DNA of 7,162 bases from Clostridiales bacterium (GTDB lineage: Bacteria; Bacillota_A; Clostridia; Christensenellales; Aristaeellaceae). The position numbers were made by a program, and so were the translations under genes. Location: contig JAAYZL010000062.1 in NCBI GenBank assembly GCA_012514855.1, positions 1 to 7,162 of the forward strand, given 5' to 3'. Of the stretch, positions 1 through 5,467 are shown piece after piece; the stretch's first letter is position 1, and each line of letters opens with the position of its first letter. Below the pieces are notes generated by a model. It saw nothing but the letters and a program-made list of their open reading frames with translations. It ran no database searches and had not been told where the DNA came from.

Positions 1-376
1 ACTGCCCGCCGAGCACGTTCGCGCTGCCGGGGCCGGTCGCGACCGTGATCACGCCCGCGCGGACGGCGTCCTGAAAGCAGCGGTCGACCGGGTTGATCGC
101 GTCGAGCGCGCGCATCTGCGGCGTGACGGGGTCGCTGTCCTCGTTGCCATCGCCATCGTCCTCGCGCTGCCCGTCCTCCCACATTCCGATGTGGCTGTGC
201 GCGTCGACGAGTCCCGGCATCACATGCGCGCCGCGCGCGTCGATCACGTCGGCGCCGGGCGCGGACAAATTCATCCCGACCGCCGCGATCTTATCGCGGT
301 CGATCAGCACGTCGCCGCCGTCCAGGAACCCCGCGCCCTCCATCGTATACAGTTTTGCGTTTCGGATCAGAAGCAT
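1..376 (-). CDS. Amidohydrolase-family metalloenzyme, N-terminal 125 residues (runs off the left edge)
   Basis: The first 125 residues of a metal-dependent amidohydrolase of the imidazolonepropionase-like type are visible; the rest lies beyond position 1. The small N-terminal beta-sandwich part (residues about 1-52, opening MLLIRNAKLYTMEGAG) leads into PGLVDAHSHIG, whose H60-x-H62 pair is the first metal-binding motif of the superfamily. The segments MWEDG (65-69), NPVDRCF (95-101), AGVITV (107-112) and TGPGSANVLGG (114-124) resemble a Clostridia amidohydrolase family of unassigned substrate. The acidic stretch at about 68-82 is probably a surface loop. The ATG at 376 has a GGAGG-type ribosome binding site about 6 nt upstream and lies 10 nt after the galactokinase stop, so the two genes are probably one operon. 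Family membership is secure; the substrate and any link to sugar metabolism are unknown. The remaining metal ligands cannot be checked here. Confidence 0.9.
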   Translation of the reverse strand, partial: MLLIRNAKLYTMEGAGFLDGGDVLIDRDKIAAVGMNLSAPGADVIDARGAHVMPGLVDAHSHIGMWEDGQREDDGDGNEDSDPVTPQMRALDAINPVDRCFQDAVRAGVITVATGPGSANVLGGQ

Positions 377-386
377 GCGCGCCCTC

Positions 387-1667
387 CTAGCGAATCAGCG
401 CCGCCCCCTCGGGGCGGATCGACAGCGCGACGGTTGCTCCGCCGCCAAAAACGGCGTCCATCGTGCCGCGGTACTCGTCCAGCATGTCGAACGGCACGAA
501 GGCCAATATCGTTCCCGCAAAGCCGCCGCCGTGTATGCGCCACGCGCCGCGGCCGGCGAGCATCCTCCGGCTCAGCTCGAGCGCGAGCGGCATCTCCTGG
601 TTGGAGCTGGTGCCGCCGGCGCTGCCGGTGCCACCGGCGCTGCCGGCGACGTACAGGTTTTGCAAAAGTTTCCAGCTGCTCTCGCCGGACTCGATCACGG
701 CCGAGAGAAAATCCCCGATGCAATCGCGCCGGAGCGCCTCGACCGCCTTTTCGACGCGCGCGACTTCGTCGACGAAGTGGAACGCGCGCAGTATCGCCCG
801 GTCCGACACCGCGTTCTTGAGCTTCGGCAGCGCGCGCATCAGCTCGTCGGAGGTCACCTCCGCGAGCACGGACTTGCCGAGCGCTTTCGCGACCGCCTTC
901 ATCTCGACCGGAATCGAGGCGTATTCGCCGGTCAGATCGCCGTGATCCCCGCCGGCGCTGACGACGCACACGGCGAGGCCCTTCTTTGAAAAGTCGTACT
1001 GCAGCGCCTCGACGACGGGTTCGTCCGGCAAAAAGTCGATCGTCACGAGGCCGCCGACCGCGCTCGCCATCTGGTCCATCAGCCCGGACGGCTTTCCGAA
1101 GTACAGGTTCTCGGCGTGCTTCGAGGCGCGCGCCTGGAGCTTCGGGTCGATCCTCCAGTCGTTGTAAAGCGCGTTGAGGATCGCGGCGATCAGCACCTCG
1201 AACGCCGCGGAGCTCGAGAGCCCCGAGCCCTTGCCGACCCTGCTCGAGACCGCCGCGTCAAAGCCGCCGACGCGGTACCCCCACTCCGACAGCGCCGCCG
1301 CGACGCCGCGGATCAGCGCGAACGTCGTCTCCTTCTCCTCCGGGCGCGCCGAGAGGTCGTTGAGGTCGACGACGAACGGCTCCGCGTAGCCCTCGGAGAA
1401 CAGCGTCACGACGGAGCCCTCGCGCGGGGCGACCGCCGCGAGCGTGTCCAGATTGACCGCCGCCGCCAGCACGCGGCCGAGGTTGTGGTCGGTGTGGTTG
1501 CCGACGACCTCGGTGCGCCCCGGCGCGGAGACGAACGCCTCCGGCTCGCGCGCGAACCGGTTCCGGAATTCCCCCGCGAGCGCCGCGTACCTCCCGGACT
1601 GGTCCCGCCCGCCGTAGAGCGCCGCAAAGCGAGCGGCATTCGCGTTCAATATCGCCCGTACATCCAT
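387..1667 (-). CDS. galK: Galactokinase-family GHMP kinase
   Basis: Predicted cytoplasmic ATP-dependent sugar kinase of 426 residues, presumably making galactose-1-phosphate for the Leloir pathway. All three GHMP landmarks are present: the N-terminal sugar signature GRTEVVGNHTDHN (50-62), the phosphate-binding loop KGSGLSSSAA (146-155), and the C-terminal GGGFAGT (380-386). D198 in GLMDQ matches the family's catalytic aspartate, and R51 matches the conserved arginine. The signature departs from canonical GEHTDY: Asn replaces Glu (N57) and His replaces Tyr (H61). This form recurs in Clostridia proteins annotated only as galactokinase family, so the exact sugar is less certain than the fold. 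Residues 341-355 form a Gly/Ser/Ala/Thr-rich insert coded by a tandem DNA repeat. The ATG at 1667 has GGAG 8 nt upstream. The frame stays open upstream across galT, but that part is antisense and not a fusion. It sits divergent to galT, which supports a galactose role. Confidence 0.93.
   Translation of the reverse strand: MDVRAILNANAARFAALYGGRDQSGRYAALAGEFRNRFAREPEAFVSAPGRTEVVGNHTDHNLGRVLAAAVNLDTLAAVAPREGSVVTLFSEGYAEPFVVDLNDLSARPEEKETTFALIRGVAAALSEWGYRVGGFDAAVSSRVGKGSGLSSSAAFEVLIAAILNALYNDWRIDPKLQARASKHAENLYFGKPSGLMDQMASAVGGLVTIDFLPDEPVVEALQYDFSKKGLAVCVVSAGGDHGDLTGEYASIPVEMKAVAKALGKSVLAEVTSDELMRALPKLKNAVSDRAILRAFHFVDEVARVEKAVEALRRDCIGDFLSAVIESGESSWKLLQNLYVAGSAGGTGSAGGTSSNQEMPLALELSRRMLAGRGAWRIHGGGFAGTILAFVPFDMLDEYRGTMDAVFGGGATVALSIRPEGAALIR
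609..644. repeat. 18-bp tandem duplication inside galK
   Basis: Two consecutive 18-bp units (609-626 and 627-644) differ at one base (G615 versus A633), and GGCG at 645-648 begins a degenerate third copy. On the coding strand each unit encodes the hexapeptide GSAGGT, giving a flexible linker-like insert. The length is a multiple of three, so the kinase frame is kept. Confidence 0.85.
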
Positions 1668-1690
1668 CAAAACAGCTCCGTTTCTGCACT

Positions 1691-1710
1691 TTGGAATTAT
1701 TTTAATCCAA
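1691..1710. promoter_or_regulatory. Imperfect palindrome over the galK -10 box (candidate operator)
   Basis: TTGGAATTA and TAATCCAA face each other around a short T-rich centre, matching except for one missing base. The element covers the predicted galK -10 box (1699-1704) and start site. A second pair of inverted arms, AATTCCG (1710-1716) and CGGAATT (1751-1757), reaches from the galK promoter spacer to the base next to the galT -35 box. A shared regulator is an inference; no regulator gene is in the window. Confidence 0.4.
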
Positions 1711-1727
1711 ATTCCGTCAAACCGCAA
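1699..1727 (-). promoter_or_regulatory. Predicted sigma-A promoter for galK
   Basis: On the minus strand, TTGCGG (1727-1722) and TAAAAT (1704-1699) are separated by 17 nt. The -10 box matches consensus at 5 of 6 bases and the -35 at 3 of 6. Transcription would start near 1692, giving a leader of about 25 nt to the ATG at 1667. TTGACG at 1721-1716 was also considered as a -35, but its spacing to any AT-rich -10 is too short. Confidence 0.6.
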
Positions 1728-1755
1728 GCCCCGTATGTTAATTCGCTCTCCGGAA

Positions 1756-1784
1756 TTGACAACCGCGGGATTGTGTCGGATAAT
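1756..1784 (+). promoter_or_regulatory. Predicted strong sigma-A promoter for galT
   Basis: A perfect TTGACA (1756-1761) is followed after exactly 17 nt by GATAAT (1779-1784, 5 of 6). With +1 seven bases after the -10, transcription would start near 1791. That places the start inside the galT ribosome binding site, for a leader of only about 12 nt. Confidence 0.75.
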
Positions 1785-1789
1785 GTGGT

Positions 1790-1797
1790 GAGGTGAT
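1790..1797 (+). promoter_or_regulatory. Long Shine-Dalgarno sequence of galT at the predicted mRNA 5' end
   Basis: GAGGTGAT is an eight-base match to the complement of the 16S rRNA 3' end, with its GAGG core 9 nt before the ATG at 1803. It fixes the galT start. The predicted transcription start falls on its first or second base, so start-site choice would decide how much of the site is in the mRNA. Confidence 0.7.
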
Positions 1798-1802
1798 TTT
1801 GG

Positions 1803-3302
1803 ATGCGGCACGCTGAGACGACGGAGCTGATCTTCGACCTGGTCGAATTTGCCATCGCGAAGGGACTCGCGGAGGCGGAGGATCGCCGCTTTTTGCGGAA
1901 CAGGCTCCTCGAGGCGCTTCAAATCGACGCCCCGGCGGAAATCGATTTCGAACCGAAGCCCGCCGGCGAGACCGCGACAAAAATCCTCGGGCCGCTCCTC
2001 GACATCGCCTGCGGGCGCGGCCTCGCCGCGGACACGTTCGAGGGCCGCGACCTGTTTTCCGCGAAGCTGATGGGGCTTCTGACGCCGGAGCCCGCGCGCG
2101 TGCGCGAGCGGTTTTCGCGAATCCTCGGGGCCGGAGGCGTCGAGCGCGCGACGGACTGGTTCTACAAATTCTGCCGCGACTGCGACTACATCAGGGTCGA
2201 CCGCGTCGCGAAGAACGTCCGCTTTTTCGAGGACACCTCCGCCGGCCGGCTCGAGATCACGATCAACCTCTCCCGCCCCGAGAACGACCCGCGCGACATC
2301 GCGGCCGCGCGCGCGCAAAGGGCGGCGGGCTATCCGAAGTGCATGCTGTGCGCCGAGAACCCCGGCTACGCGGGGCGCGCGGGCTTCCCCGCCCGGCAGA
2401 ACCACCGGATGCTGCCGATTTCGCTCGGCGGACAGCCGTGGCACCTGCAGTTTTCCCCGTACCTGTACTACGGCGAGCACCTGATCGCGCTGAACGACGA
2501 GCACGTGCCGATGTCGATCTCGCGCGAGAGCATCGCGCGGATGTTCGACTTCGTCGACCAATTTCCGCACTACTTCATCGGCTCGAACGCCGACCTGCCG
2601 ATCGTCGGCGGCTCGATCCTTTCGCACGACCACTTTCAGGGCGGCCGGTACCGCTTCCCGATGGACGGCGCGGGCGTCCGGATCGCGCTCAAATCCCCGC
2701 GCGACGGCGTCAGGGCGTGGATCGTCGACTGGCCGATGAGCTGCGTCCGGCTCGTCTCCCAAGACCGCGAAAAATTGATCGGCCTCGCGGACGAACTGCT
2801 CTCCGCGTGGCGCGGATATTCCGACCCCGCGCTGGGCATATTCGCGCACACCGATCAGCCGCACAGCACGCTCACGCCGATCCTCCGGATGGAGGGCGGC
2901 CTCTACCGGCTCGACCTGGTGCTCCGCAACAACCGGACGAGCGCCGAACGGCCGCTCGGCGTCTTCCACCCGCGCCCGGAGCTGCATCCCGTCAAGAAGG
3001 AGAACATCGGGCTGATCGAGGTCATGGGGCTGTTCGTGCTTCCGGGCAGGCTCGTTCCCGAGCTCGCCGCGCTCAAGAAAGCGCTCGAAGGCAAGGGCCC
3101 CGCGCCGGACAAGCATGCGCAGTGGGCGGAGGAGTTGAAGGCGCGCCTCAAGCCGGGCGACGACATCGAGCGCGCCCTCCGGAAAGGGCTCGGCGAAAAG
3201 TGCGCGCAGGTGCTCCGGGACGCCGGCGTCTACAAAGAAGACGAGGCCGGGAAAGAGGGATTTGTGAAGTTTCTCCGGTCGGTCGGGTACAAAACCCTAT
3301 GA
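1803..3302 (+). CDS. galT: UDP-glucose--hexose-1-phosphate uridylyltransferase, class II (Bacillota type)
   Basis: Transfers UMP from UDP-glucose to galactose-1-phosphate, giving UDP-galactose and glucose-1-phosphate (cytoplasmic, Leloir pathway). At 499 residues it has the length of the long class II enzymes of Bacillota, not the roughly 350-residue E. coli type. Conserved blocks are YPKCMLCAENPGYAGR (177-192, with C180 and C183), PARQNHR, SPYLYYGEHLIALNDEH, and the catalytic block GSNADLPIVGGSILSHDHFQGG. The active-site triad region is H275-D276-H277-F278-Q279; in this family the second histidine of HxHxQ is expected to carry the uridylyl group. The C-terminal part contains NNRTSAERPLGVFHPR and KKENIGLIEVMGLFVLPGRL, typical of the class. 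No key residue is missing. The start has an excellent ribosome binding site and promoter. It is divergent from galK and ends facing an unrelated minus-strand gene. Identification is firm. Confidence 0.97.
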   Translation: MRHAETTELIFDLVEFAIAKGLAEAEDRRFLRNRLLEALQIDAPAEIDFEPKPAGETATKILGPLLDIACGRGLAADTFEGRDLFSAKLMGLLTPEPARVRERFSRILGAGGVERATDWFYKFCRDCDYIRVDRVAKNVRFFEDTSAGRLEITINLSRPENDPRDIAAARAQRAAGYPKCMLCAENPGYAGRAGFPARQNHRMLPISLGGQPWHLQFSPYLYYGEHLIALNDEHVPMSISRESIARMFDFVDQFPHYFIGSNADLPIVGGSILSHDHFQGGRYRFPMDGAGVRIALKSPRDGVRAWIVDWPMSCVRLVSQDREKLIGLADELLSAWRGYSDPALGIFAHTDQPHSTLTPILRMEGGLYRLDLVLRNNRTSAERPLGVFHPRPELHPVKKENIGLIEVMGLFVLPGRLVPELAALKKALEGKGPAPDKHAQWAEELKARLKPGDDIERALRKGLGEKCAQVLRDAGVYKEDEAGKEGFVKFLRSVGYKTL

Positions 3303-3303
3303 C

Positions 3304-3328
3304 AAAACCGCCGGCGGTTGCCGGCGGT
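3304..3328 (-). terminator. Hairpin terminator between convergent galT and a membrane-protein gene
   Basis: ACCGCCGG (3307-3314) and CCGGCGGT (3321-3328) form a perfect 8-bp GC-rich stem around a 6-nt loop. Read on the minus strand the stem runs directly into TTTTG (positions 3307-3303), a short U-tract, so it suits the minus-strand gene ending at 3344. On the plus strand only CAATTGGTTT follows, so it would be a weaker terminator for galT, whose stop is 4 nt before the stem. Confidence 0.65.
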
Positions 3329-3343
3329 CAATTGGTTTCGGGG

Positions 3344-3820
3344 TTACGCCGACTGCCCGAACCGCCCCGACAGGAACATGAACAGCGCGTACGCCGCCAG
3401 CCCGACGCCCATCGATATGGCCATGATCTTCTGCGCCTGCGGAATCCGCTTTTCGATCTTCCTCTCGATGAAGCGCGGGAGCGGCAGCGCGATCACGAGC
3501 GCGATCGCCATGTTCCACATCGAGGAATTGCCGTCCTCCTTCTGGCCGATCGGGATGAACAGCACGGTGGCCGCGACGAGGCCCAGGATCAGGCCGAAGA
3601 TCGTCTGCGCGCGGCGGAACTGCACGTCGTCCATCTTGAGCACGAAGTTGTACAGCCAGCCCTTGTCGAGGGGCGTGTCCTCCTCGAGCAGCGGGACGTC
3701 CTCCATCTGCTCGGGCGGAAAATCGGACGGATCGAGCTTCGGAAACTTCACGGCGGTGACCTCAGCGGGCTCCTCCGCGCGATTCCCCTCGTTTTCCCCG
3801 CGGTCAAAATTCTCGGACAA
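3344..3820 (-). CDS. Unrecognised small membrane protein with an acidic N-terminal tail
   Basis: I do not recognise a family. The product is about 158 residues: a hydrophilic, acid- and proline-rich N-terminal stretch of roughly 60 residues (KLDPSDFPPEQMEDVPLLEE), then a conserved-looking segment LDKGWLYNFVLKMDDVQFRRAQ, then three probable membrane helices around residues 72-92, 101-118 and 131-151. A basic segment PRFIERKIEKRIPQAQK lies between helices 2 and 3. There is no signal peptide or catalytic motif, so it may be a structural or partner membrane protein. Two starts compete: a GTG at 3829 with poor spacing, and a TTG at 3820 with GGAGTGAG ending 4 nt before it (GGAG core 8 nt away); I prefer the TTG. 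It has its own promoter overlapping the end of the upstream transporter gene, and a hairpin terminator follows. Confidence 0.75.
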   Translation of the reverse strand: MSENFDRGENEGNRAEEPAEVTAVKFPKLDPSDFPPEQMEDVPLLEEDTPLDKGWLYNFVLKMDDVQFRRAQTIFGLILGLVAATVLFIPIGQKEDGNSSMWNMAIALVIALPLPRFIERKIEKRIPQAQKIMAISMGVGLAAYALFMFLSGRFGQSA

Positions 3821-3869
3821 TTTTCTCACTCCGTTCCGGATTGCTAAACTCGGTTGCCGAATTTGTATC

Positions 3870-3898
3870 AGTATACCACGAAATCAGGCGCTTCGCAA
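3870..3898 (-). promoter_or_regulatory. Predicted sigma-A promoter for the small membrane protein gene
   Basis: On the minus strand TTGCGA (3898-3893, 4 of 6) and TATACT (3875-3870, 5 of 6) are separated by 17 nt. Transcription would start near 3863, leaving about 43 nt of leader. The -35 box is built from the last codons of the upstream DMT transporter, so this gene can be expressed separately from it. Confidence 0.65.
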
Positions 3899-4786
3899 CG
3901 ACATTTTCTGCACGCCCCAGACGCCGAGCACGATCATCAAAGACGCCGCGCCGCTGGTCAACGTCATCGGCTCGCCGAGGAACACGACGCCCGCGAGCAT
4001 CGAAATGACGGTCGTCAGGTTCGCAAACGACGTCGAGCGCGAGACGGGCAGGTGCGAGAGGCCGTAGTTCATCAAGAGAAACGCGCCGACCGACGAAAAC
4101 CCGCCGAGGTACAGTATCGGCAACAGGAATTTCGGCTCCGCGAGCGGGGCCGCGAGCGCCGGGACGTCCCAGCCGTTTTCAAACAGCGCGAAGAGCGTGA
4201 AGAACACCGCGCCGGTCACGAACATCACATACGTCCGCTCGAACGCCGAAAACGACGGCGCGATCCTGCGGCTGACGATGCTGCACCCGACCGCGGCGAC
4301 GATCGCGCCGACGAGCAGCAGGATTCCGCGGACCTCGACCGTCCCCTCGCCCGTCTGCAGAAGCGCCAGCAGCACGACGCCCGCGACGGACAAGAGGCTG
4401 AACAGCGTCTGCCAGACGGTCGGCCGCTCGCGCAGGAAGATCGCCGCGAAGGCGAGCGACGCGATCGGGATCAGCGCGATCATCACGCCCGAAAACGTCG
4501 CGGTCGAGTACAAAATCCCGTACGTCTCGCAGAGGAAGTACATGATCGGCTGGAAAAAGCCGAGCAACAGCAGAAGCCCCGCCGGTTTCCCCCGGAGCGA
4601 GACCTTCGCCCTCCCGGTCAAAAGCACCGCGCTCATCAGAAGCAGCGCAAGCAGGAACCGCATGCTCAAAAGCGCCGACGGCGTCGCCACGCCGAGCGCG
4701 ATCCTCGAGGACAGAAAGCTGAAGCCGAAGATGATTGCGGAGCCCAGCGAGGCCAGCATCGCCTTCGCGGACGGGTTTGCGCCCAT
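3884..4786 (-). CDS. EamA/DMT-superfamily transporter
   Basis: A 300-residue integral membrane protein of the drug/metabolite transporter superfamily with two EamA repeats, expected to have ten membrane helices. The first repeat begins SLGSAIIFGFSFLSSRIAL near residue 13, and the motif MRFLLALLLM follows. The first repeat ends with IFLRERPTVWQ, a typical EamA repeat end. The second begins near VRGILLLVGAIVAAVGCSIVSR and ends VFLGEPMTLTSGAASLMIVLGVW. Such proteins usually export small metabolites or amino acids; nothing here indicates the substrate. An upstream in-frame start at 4828 exists, but the ATG at 4786 is better: AAAGGGG lies about 7 nt before it, and the 14 extra residues are hydrophilic and would overlap the palindrome upstream. 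It lies 84 nt after the ECF gene with no convincing promoter of its own, so read-through from that gene is possible. Confidence 0.93.
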   Translation of the reverse strand: MGANPSAKAMLASLGSAIIFGFSFLSSRIALGVATPSALLSMRFLLALLLMSAVLLTGRAKVSLRGKPAGLLLLLGFFQPIMYFLCETYGILYSTATFSGVMIALIPIASLAFAAIFLRERPTVWQTLFSLLSVAGVVLLALLQTGEGTVEVRGILLLVGAIVAAVGCSIVSRRIAPSFSAFERTYVMFVTGAVFFTLFALFENGWDVPALAAPLAEPKFLLPILYLGGFSSVGAFLLMNYGLSHLPVSRSTSFANLTTVISMLAGVVFLGEPMTLTSGAASLMIVLGVWGVQKMSLRSA

Positions 4787-4811
4787 ATCGAAACCCCTTT
4801 GTATGGATTCC

Positions 4812-4824
4812 GGTACAGTGTACC
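4812..4824. promoter_or_regulatory. Perfect 13-bp palindrome upstream of the DMT transporter
   Basis: GGTACA and TGTACC flank a single central base, 26 nt before the DMT start codon. TGTAC occurs again at 4840-4844. Its place in the only intergenic DNA before the transporter suggests an operator, but 6-bp arms can arise by chance and no good promoter boxes flank it. Confidence 0.35.
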
Positions 4825-4860
4825 ACAAAGCCCGCCCGCGTACAGCATAAATATGAAATT

Positions 4861-4874
4861 TTAACGGTCGTTAA
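4861..4874. repeat. 14-bp palindrome at the ECF gene stop codon
   Basis: TTAACG and CGTTAA flank two bases, and the right arm includes the TAA stop codon of the ECF S-component gene (4873-4871). A two-base loop and AT-rich arms make a poor RNA terminator, so a DNA-binding site is as likely as any RNA role. It may also be chance. Confidence 0.3.
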
Positions 4875-5398
4875 TCTGTAGCGCGCAGCGCGCGCCGGAC
4901 CGCCAAAACGATCGGCGGCACAATCGCGATGTGGACGACGATGCCCGGAAGCGTCTTGACAAACGCGCTCGCGAAGAAGATCGCCCATGTAAACTCCGTC
5001 CCGGCGACGCCCGCAATGATAAAGCTCACGGCGCCCCAAACGGCGCGCCCGATCAGCATCGAAAGCACGAGCGAGACGTAGAGAAAGCCAATGTTCTTCG
5101 GAAGCGCGCGGTACAGAAGCGACGCGGCGACGCCGTAGGCCGCGAGCTCGAACATCATCGGGAGGCCGACGGCCGGCATCGGCGGCATGCTGAACAGAAA
5201 AAAGCTCAGGAGCGGCGCGAGCAGCCCGACGATGAGCGCGAGCGGCCAGCCCGTCAGAAAGCCGCAGATCAACACCGGAATGTGCATCGGCGAAAGCGCC
5301 CGCCCATACTGCGGGATGTGCCCCGTCAGAGACGGAAGAAACAGGCAAAGCGCCAGGCACGCCGCCGCGATCGTGAGTTCCCGAACCCGAATTTTCAT
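4871..5398 (-). CDS. ECF transporter S component (substrate unknown)
   Basis: A 175-residue, very hydrophobic protein with about six predicted membrane helices, matching energy-coupling-factor substrate-binding (S) subunits. Family-like features are the N-terminal segment RELTIAAACLALCLFLP, the block MHIPVLICGFLTGWPLALIVGLLAPLL (about 38-64), MPPMPAVGLPMMFELAAYG (71-89), and a C-terminal run KTLPGIVVHIAIVPPIV (149-165). S components capture vitamins or their precursors and need EcfA/A'/T subunits, none of which are here, as in group II ECF systems with a shared module. Pantothenate or another B vitamin is possible, but the substrate cannot be read from the sequence. An ATG at 5407 is in frame with no gap after AGGAGG; the ATG at 5398 has it 9 nt away and is preferred. 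Expression probably depends on the leader hairpins just upstream. Confidence 0.87.
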   Translation of the reverse strand: MKIRVRELTIAAACLALCLFLPSLTGHIPQYGRALSPMHIPVLICGFLTGWPLALIVGLLAPLLSFFLFSMPPMPAVGLPMMFELAAYGVAASLLYRALPKNIGFLYVSLVLSMLIGRAVWGAVSFIIAGVAGTEFTWAIFFASAFVKTLPGIVVHIAIVPPIVLAVRRALRATD

Positions 5399-5415
5399 CT
5401 TCCCCATCCTCCTCC

Positions 5416-5453
5416 AAAAACAGGGGCGCCGCCCTCTTCTGAGGGTAGCGCCC
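5416..5453 (-). terminator. Terminator-like hairpin in the ECF gene leader (candidate attenuator)
   Basis: Read on the minus strand, GGGCGCT (5453-5447) pairs with GGCGCCC (5430-5424), with one T-G wobble. After an A-C mismatch, CCCTC (5445-5441) pairs with GAGGG (5436-5432), closing an AGAA loop. CTG and then five T residues (5420-5416) follow, and the T-run abuts GGAGGAGG, the ribosome binding site. The element lies downstream of the predicted promoter at 5477-5505, so transcripts started there must pass it. It could also simply end the DUF3842 transcript. Confidence 0.7.
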
Positions 5454-5464
5454 GGCTTCTGCCG
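5453..5464 (-). promoter_or_regulatory. Small leader hairpin with the same AGAA loop
   Basis: CGGC (5464-5461) and GCCG (5456-5453) form a 4-bp GC stem closing an AGAA loop, near the start of the predicted ECF-gene transcript. It shares base 5453 with the foot of the following terminator hairpin, so the two either stack or compete by one pair. Both loops are AGAA closed by C-G. Confidence 0.45.
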
Positions 5465-5467
5465 TCT

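Noticed and set aside
609..644. The GC-rich repeats in galK as a CRISPR or mobile-element remnant
   Set aside because: There are only two direct 18-bp units with no spacers, no target-site duplication and an intact reading frame; a local tandem duplication explains them.
93..989. Long plus-strand frames over galK and the amidohydrolase
   Set aside because: Low-complexity Arg/Ser/Pro translations with no family resemblance, antisense to well-identified genes; expected in GC-rich DNA.
387..3116. A 909-codon minus-strand frame that would fuse about 480 residues to the front of the galactokinase
   Set aside because: The extra part is exactly antisense to galT, is Arg/Glu/Val-rich with no recognisable domain, and crosses the divergent promoter region. 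The kinase has its own ATG at 1667 with a ribosome site and promoter.
2339..3847. A 502-codon plus-strand frame overlapping galT
   Set aside because: It is an alternative frame of galT with Arg/Ala/Pro-rich low-complexity translation that continues through the terminator hairpin and antisense to the membrane-protein gene.
4787..4870. A sigma-A promoter for the DMT transporter (TTGTGG-N17-CATACA)
   Set aside because: Each box matches consensus at only about 3 of 6 bases, so it is not listed as a promoter; the palindrome there is listed separately.
5424..5464. A known riboswitch class (preQ1, TPP, THF or guanidine-II) in the ECF leader
   Set aside because: I looked for the signature elements, such as the TPP CUGAGA core and the ACGR loops of guanidine-II, and did not find them. 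Only generic hairpins with AGAA loops are visible.
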